From: JAJVID01 sp036565725
Lineage (GTDB): Bacteria; Acidobacteriota; Blastocatellia; RBC074
DNA: 9,633 bases
Direction: 5' to 3'
Assembly: GCA_036565725.1 (NCBI GenBank)
Contig: DATCXQ010000499.1
Location: 1-9,633, forward strand
A model generated the notes under the pieces. It saw only the letters and a list, made by a program, of their open reading frames with translations, did not search any database and was not told the DNA's origin. This document shows positions 6,002 through 9,633 of this stretch, piece after piece. How positions within the stretch are numbered: the stretch's first letter is position 1; the number at the start of each line of letters is the position of its first letter. The position numbers and the translations under genes are program-made.

Positions 6002-7846
6002 ATGAAAAACAGACTTTATCGATTCTTGCCATTCATTCTTCTTTTCATTCTGTCGCAGGCGGCGTTCGCGCAGCAGGCGCCTTCGACCGCGCCGGACGTC
6101 GAGGCGCTCAAAAAACACGTCGGCTATCTGGCCTCGGACGAACTCGAAGGCCGCCGGCCAGGAACGGCCGGGGCGAACAAGGCGGCGGACTATCTCGCCG
6201 AAGAGTTTCACCAACTCAAACTCGGTTGCGCGTCCAACCTTGGCGAGGGGGACCTCAAATGCCGTCACGACGGAAAGCGGCGCGACGGCTATCTGAAAGA
6301 GTTTCCATTCATAGCGGGCGTAGAGCTTGCGAAGAATAATTCAATGAGCTTCACGCGTGACGGTAAGAACAACGCCGTCGCGCTCGGCGCCGAATGGACG
6401 CCGATCGGCTTCTCTTCGAACGGGTCCATCGCGCAGGCTGGGATCGTCTTCGCCGGCCACGGCATCATCGCCGCCGATCTGAATCACAACGATTATGCGA
6501 ACCTGGACGCGAAGGGCAAATTGGCAGTTGTCTTCGCGGGATCGCCCGACGGCGACAACCCGCACGGGCAATTCGGACGCTACTCTGACGCGCGCCTGAA
6601 AGCGATAGCAGCGAAAGACCGCGGCGCCGTGGCGCTCGTCGTCATCGCCACCGACGAGAAGTTCGGCAATGAGCGGTTGGCGAAATTGAGCTACGACCAG
6701 ACCGCCGGCGAGGCCGGAGTTCCCGTCGCCGTCGTCTCGCGGCAGGTGGCGGCGAAGTGGTTCGGTATGGCGGACGCCGCGCAACTCGGCGCGATGGAGA
6801 AAGCGAAAGACAAATGGGCGGAATACGCGCAGAAACTGCGCGACGTGACGGTTGGTCTATCGGTGGAGATCACGCGCCGCGCGGTCCCGGCCTACAACGT
6901 CGTCGGAGTGATAGAAGGCAATGACCCGAAGCTCAAGCGCGAATACATCGTCATCGGCGCCCATTACGACCATCTCGGACACGGCGGCGAGAGCAGCCTG
7001 GCGCCGAATTCTTCGGACATTCATCACGGCGCGGACGACAACGCTTCGGGGACGGCCGGCCTGCTCGAACTCGCGCGCATCTTCAGCGCCCAGCGCGGTC
7101 AACTTCGCCGCAGCGTCATCTTCATCGCTTTCAGCGCCGAAGAGTCCGGGCTGATCGGGTCGAATGCTTACGTCAACACTCCGGCCGCGCCGCTGGCCAA
7201 CACCGTGGCGATGCTGAACCTGGATATGGTCGGTCGATTGAGGGGGAACAAGTTGATGGTCGGCGGCGTCGGCACGTCGCCGGAATTCCGCAATCTGGTC
7301 GAGAGCCTCAAAAACGGATTCACGCTGCAATTGAGCGAGGACGGCTTCGGGCCGAGCGACCATTCCTCGTTTTACGCGAAACGGGTTCCGGTCCTCTTCT
7401 TCTACAGCGGTTCGCACGAGGATTATCACAAGCCCTCGGACACGGCGGACAAGATCAACTACGAAGGGCAGGCGAAGATCGTCGGCTTCGTCGCCGAGAT
7501 CGCGCGCGCGATTGACCGCGGCGACGCGCGCCCCGCATACGCCCTCGCCCGTAGCCAGTCGAGCGGCCGTTCTACCGGCTTCCGAGTCTATCTCGGCACT
7601 GTGCCGAACTACGCCGAGTCGAACGACGGGATGCTGCTCGACGCCGTACGTGAAGATTCGCCCGCCTCAAAAGCCGGGCTGAAAGCCGGAGACAAAATCG
7701 TCAAGCTGGCCGGGCGCGACATCAAAAGCGTATATGATTACACTTACGCCCTCGGCGAGATGAAGCCCGATCAGGAATACGAAGTCGAGGTCGCGCGCGG
7801 CGGCGAGCGGTTGAAAATGAAACTCATGCCGCTGGCGCGTCGATAA
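6002..7846 (+). CDS. Exported M28-family zinc aminopeptidase with PA-like insert and C-terminal PDZ domain
   Basis: A 614-residue exported metallopeptidase that should trim N-terminal residues from peptides. Residues 1-23 form a Sec signal peptide (MKNRLYR, a hydrophobic core, then AFA before QQ). After a short helical segment (VEALKKHVGYLASDELEGRRPGT) comes a PA-like region at about 125-275. The M28 domain shows all metal ligands: His321 (GAHYDH), Asp346 (GADDNASG), general base Glu380 and ligand Glu381 (SAEESGL), Asp408 (LDMVGR) and His476 (HEDYHKPSD). A PDZ domain at about 527-612 (SPASKAGLKAGDKIVKLAG) may bind substrates or partner termini. The only two cysteines, 76 and 87, are close together and may form a disulfide. 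ATG 6002 has only a weak GGGG at 5987-5990, but the signal peptide fixes the start. It lies 54 bases after the permease and is probably co-transcribed. No lipobox is seen, so a periplasmic or secreted location is likely. Confidence 0.9.
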   Translation: MKNRLYRFLPFILLFILSQAAFAQQAPSTAPDVEALKKHVGYLASDELEGRRPGTAGANKAADYLAEEFHQLKLGCASNLGEGDLKCRHDGKRRDGYLKEFPFIAGVELAKNNSMSFTRDGKNNAVALGAEWTPIGFSSNGSIAQAGIVFAGHGIIAADLNHNDYANLDAKGKLAVVFAGSPDGDNPHGQFGRYSDARLKAIAAKDRGAVALVVIATDEKFGNERLAKLSYDQTAGEAGVPVAVVSRQVAAKWFGMADAAQLGAMEKAKDKWAEYAQKLRDVTVGLSVEITRRAVPAYNVVGVIEGNDPKLKREYIVIGAHYDHLGHGGESSLAPNSSDIHHGADDNASGTAGLLELARIFSAQRGQLRRSVIFIAFSAEESGLIGSNAYVNTPAAPLANTVAMLNLDMVGRLRGNKLMVGGVGTSPEFRNLVESLKNGFTLQLSEDGFGPSDHSSFYAKRVPVLFFYSGSHEDYHKPSDTADKINYEGQAKIVGFVAEIARAIDRGDARPAYALARSQSSGRSTGFRVYLGTVPNYAESNDGMLLDAVREDSPASKAGLKAGDKIVKLAGRDIKSVYDYTYALGEMKPDQEYEVEVARGGERLKMKLMPLARR

Positions 7847-7853
7847 TTGAGAT

Positions 7854-7945
7854 CGGTTCGTAGTCCCGCCTTTAGGCGGAAGCGTCTGATCCAGACCCAT
7901 TCCGTAATAACATACGCTTCCGCCTAAAGGCGGGACTAGGAACCG
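7854..7945. repeat. REPIN-like inverted pair of REP hairpins (hairpin D)
   Basis: Bases 7861-7885 are a perfect 25-base inverted repeat of 7914-7938. Beyond a G-G mismatch at 7860/7939, six more pairs extend it to 7854 and 7945. Each arm is itself a small hairpin: CCGCC (7866-7870), loop TTTA, GGCGG (7875-7879). The left arm begins GTAG (7860-7863), the tetranucleotide that precedes REP hairpins; the right copy has CTAG instead. Two inverted REPs separated by about 28 bases is the layout of a REPIN, a unit moved by Y1-type REP transposases in other bacteria. It starts 8 bases after the peptidase stop codon. No transposase is in the window. Confidence 0.85.
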
Positions 7946-8034
7946 CGCTTTTCGTTCTTTCAGGGGATCGTTCACGCAGTTTTTCTTCAGCCTCTCTCGA
8001 TCAATCCATTCCAAAATAATTTTCCAATCGAATC

Positions 8035-8062
8035 TTGCGCTTTTACCTATCCTATGTAGAAT
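8035..8062 (+). promoter_or_regulatory. Putative promoter of the padR-permease operon
   Basis: TTGCGC (8035-8040) and TAGAAT (8057-8062) are 16 bases apart; the -10 matches at five of six positions and the -35 at four of six. The -10 overlaps the first two bases of the palindrome that follows, as expected if PadR represses its own operon. The preceding stretch at 7946-8034 holds nothing else I can name. Confidence 0.45.
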
Positions 8063-8078
8063 ACTTTCTAGAAAGTAT
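8061..8078. promoter_or_regulatory. Perfect 18-bp palindrome, candidate PadR operator
   Basis: ATACTTTCTAGAAAGTAT is its own reverse complement. It sits between the predicted -10 box and the start of the padR gene 50 bases downstream. PadR dimers bind palindromes with half-sites about one helical turn apart, often next to their own gene; here ATACT and AGTAT flank an 8-base centre. A shorter related palindrome follows at 8090-8097. Binding is inferred from position and symmetry. Confidence 0.6.
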
Positions 8079-8089
8079 CCTGATTAAGA

Positions 8090-8097
8090 AGTATACT
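8090..8097. promoter_or_regulatory. Secondary AGTATACT palindrome (possible second PadR site)
   Basis: AGTATACT is an 8-bp perfect palindrome made of the same AGTAT/ATACT halves as the 18-bp site. Its centre is 24 bp downstream of the first centre. The overlapping CTGACT (8096-8101) and AGTCAG (8106-8111) could form a 6-bp hairpin just before the ribosome binding site, but that may be chance. Confidence 0.3.
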
Positions 8098-8127
8098 GAC
8101 TAAAGAGTCAGGCTAAAGGAGTTCGCC

Positions 8128-8454
8128 ATGGGAAAGGGATTTCTCTCATACGCCGCCGCGGCCGTCTTACAGGCGGTGGGGAGCGGTTATCAATACGGCT
8201 TCGACATCATAGACATCACAGGGTTGCCGGGCGGGACGGTCTATCCGGCGCTGCGGCGGTTGGAGAGCGCGGGCTATGTCACCTCGAAGTGGGAAAAGCA
8301 CAGCATCGCGCAGGCCGAGCAGCGTCCGCCGCGTAAGTATTACGAGATGACGCGCGCGGGGCATGAGGCTCTGGCGGATGCCGTCAAGCGCTACCGATTG
8401 TTGGAGCAGACGCTGCTCGACAAGAAGCGCGATCAGAAACCTTCGCGGGCGTGA
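8128..8454 (+). CDS. PadR-family transcriptional repressor
   Basis: A 108-residue DNA-binding protein, typical of short PadR regulators: an N-terminal winged helix at about 1-85 and a C-terminal dimerisation helix (YRLLEQTLLDKKRD). It starts GKGFLSYAAAAVLQAV, then GYQYGFDIID. The recognition region is LPGGTVYPALRRLESAGYV (about 33-51), followed by the wing with PPRKYYEMTRAGHEAL (about 67-82). All are classic PadR features. AAAGGAG at 8115-8121, six bases before ATG 8128, is a strong ribosome binding site. The permease gene follows after 10 bases, an arrangement repeated many times in acidobacterial genomes, so PadR probably represses its own operon through the upstream palindrome until an unknown ligand is sensed. 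The ligand cannot be told from the sequence. Confidence 0.92.
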   Translation: MGKGFLSYAAAAVLQAVGSGYQYGFDIIDITGLPGGTVYPALRRLESAGYVTSKWEKHSIAQAEQRPPRKYYEMTRAGHEALADAVKRYRLLEQTLLDKKRDQKPSRA

Positions 8455-8464
8455 GGTTAGAACC

Positions 8465-9633
8465 GTGCCGTTCATATCTTTTCGCAATCAATTCTTCACA
8501 AGGCCCCACCTTTGGCTGATCCGCTTGATCGGCGTGATCGTGCCGCGCCGTCTACGCGCCGACTGGCGGCAGGAGTGGGAAGCGGAGTTGCGTCATCGTG
8601 AACGGCTGTTGGCCGAATGGGACCGGCTTGATCGGCGGAACAAACTTGAACTGCTGCGGCGCAGCGCGAGCGCCTTCTGGGACGCGCTCTGGTTGCAGCC
8701 CGAACGATGGGAGGACGAGATGATTCAAGATTTGCGTTTTGGCGTGCGGATGCTGCTCAAGCACAAAGGCTTCACTGCGATTGCCGCGCTCACGCTGGCG
8801 TTTGGCATCGGCGCAAATACGGCCATTTTCAGCGTAGTTAATAGCGTGTTGCTCAATCCGTTGCCCTTCGAGCAAGCCGACCGCCTTGTGATGGTGTGGG
8901 ACGACAACGCTGAACTCGACCGGCGCCATGAAGGCCCTTCGCCCGGCAATTATCAGGATCTGCGGAACGCGCCAGGCATTTTTTCGGCCAGCGCGGCGTG
9001 GTATGTGACGGCGCGCACGCTGACCGGCGAACAGGACGCCGAGCAGGTCCAATGCGCGCTGGTCACGCCTGACTTCTTCACGACCTTGCGGGCGAAAGCG
9101 GCCGGCGGGAGCGTCTTTTCGGCGTCGCAAACGGAGGGCGTGGCGGTGACGCTGGCGACGCAGTACGCCTCGGGCGACCGTCTGGTCGTCATCAGCGATG
9201 CGCTGTGGCGCAGGCGCCTCGGCGCGTCTCCGGACGCGGTCGGCGCAACGCTCACGATCAATGGTACTGATTGGCGCGTACAGGGGATTATGCCGCCGCA
9301 GTTCGCGATGCCCGACCGCGAAGTGGATCTGTGGATGCCATGGGATCTATCACGCACTTATGGGCCGAATTCTACGGGTGGGCTGCCGCGTAATAACCGC
9401 TTTTTGAAGATCGTCGCGCGCTTGCAGCCTGATCAGACGCCTGAACAGACGCAAGAGCGCTTGACGGCCTTCTCCGCCGGTTTGGCCGAACGACATCCGA
9501 AAGAAAATAAAGGCTGGCGATTGCGACTCACGCCGCTGCTGGAAGAGCGGGTCGGCAGGACGCGCCCGTTGCTGTTCTTGCTGCTTGCGGCGGTGGCGGT
9601 GGCGTTGTTGATCGCCTGCGCCAACGTGGCGGG
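8465..9633 (+). CDS. ADOP-type ABC transporter permease (FtsX/MacB-like), 3' end outside window
   Basis: Open from GTG 8465 to the right edge (389 complete codons and two bases), with no stop, so it is incomplete. GAGG at 8453-8456 overlaps the padR stop codon and lies 8 bases before the GTG, which suggests coupled translation. Residues 1-85 form the soluble prefix seen in PadR-linked permeases (RRLRADWRQEWEAELRHRE, then FWDALWLQPERWEDE). From Met86 the normal permease begins: MIQDLRFGVRMLL, then a first helix at about 103-130 (ALTLAFGIGANTAIFSVVN). A periplasmic MacB-like core domain runs to about 365, and the second helix at about 367-389 is cut off. Complete members have about 800 residues with a duplicated permease unit and no ATPase encoded beside them. 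Export of a toxic compound or lipid is possible but unproven. A shorter start at ATG 8720 is the alternative; the conserved prefix favours GTG 8465. Confidence 0.88.
   Translation, partial: MPFISFRNQFFTRPHLWLIRLIGVIVPRRLRADWRQEWEAELRHRERLLAEWDRLDRRNKLELLRRSASAFWDALWLQPERWEDEMIQDLRFGVRMLLKHKGFTAIAALTLAFGIGANTAIFSVVNSVLLNPLPFEQADRLVMVWDDNAELDRRHEGPSPGNYQDLRNAPGIFSASAAWYVTARTLTGEQDAEQVQCALVTPDFFTTLRAKAAGGSVFSASQTEGVAVTLATQYASGDRLVVISDALWRRRLGASPDAVGATLTINGTDWRVQGIMPPQFAMPDREVDLWMPWDLSRTYGPNSTGGLPRNNRFLKIVARLQPDQTPEQTQERLTAFSAGLAERHPKENKGWRLRLTPLLEERVGRTRPLLFLLLAAVAVALLIACANVA

Noticed and set aside
8465..9633. Antibiotic efflux pump MacB
   Set aside because: The core fold is MacB-like, but the PadR coupling, the N-terminal prefix and the lack of an ATPase domain in the visible part mark the ADOP group; no substrate can be claimed.
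1..9633. Defence system, prophage or integrated element
   Set aside because: No nuclease, helicase, toxin-antitoxin, integrase or phage structural motif was seen in any of the supported genes.

Overview
The window most likely comes from a GC-rich soil or aquatic bacterium of the phylum Acidobacteriota. The best clue is at the right end. A small PadR-family repressor is followed 10 bases later by an 'ADOP'-type orphan ABC permease with an N-terminal prefix region. That pairing is greatly expanded in acidobacteria; class Blastocatellia is my best guess. No RNA gene, CRISPR array, insertion sequence or phage gene was seen. All seven supported genes lie on the + strand.

Bases 238-4326 look like an oxalate-use cassette of three genes. 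An AMP-forming acyl-CoA ligase has the pattern of oxalyl-CoA synthetase (AAE3/Pcs60 type). A PanE-family reductase is probably not a vitamin B5 enzyme but an oxalyl-CoA reductase like PanE2 of Methylobacterium. An MFS carrier keeps the two charged residues (Arg287, Lys369) that bind oxalate in OxlT. Together they would import oxalate, activate it to oxalyl-CoA and reduce it to glyoxylate. No oxalyl-CoA decarboxylase or formyl-CoA transferase is visible; these may lie outside the window.

Each gap before these three genes holds one long, near-perfect hairpin (10-104, 1742-1822, 2858-2933). The three differ in sequence but share a design: each arm is about three tandem 8-10-base units built on CAC...G.AG, with CCAC at the outer end.

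Bases 4517-7846 hold a 12-helix APC-family amino-acid permease with its own predicted promoter, and 54 bases later an exported M28 zinc aminopeptidase with a C-terminal PDZ domain. They may cooperate in peptide breakdown and amino-acid uptake. A fourth hairpin of a different, REPIN-like kind (7854-7945) follows the peptidase.

Bases 8035-9633 hold the PadR/ADOP pair. Its promoter overlaps a perfect 18-bp palindrome that is a good candidate for the PadR operator. The permease gene runs off the right edge.
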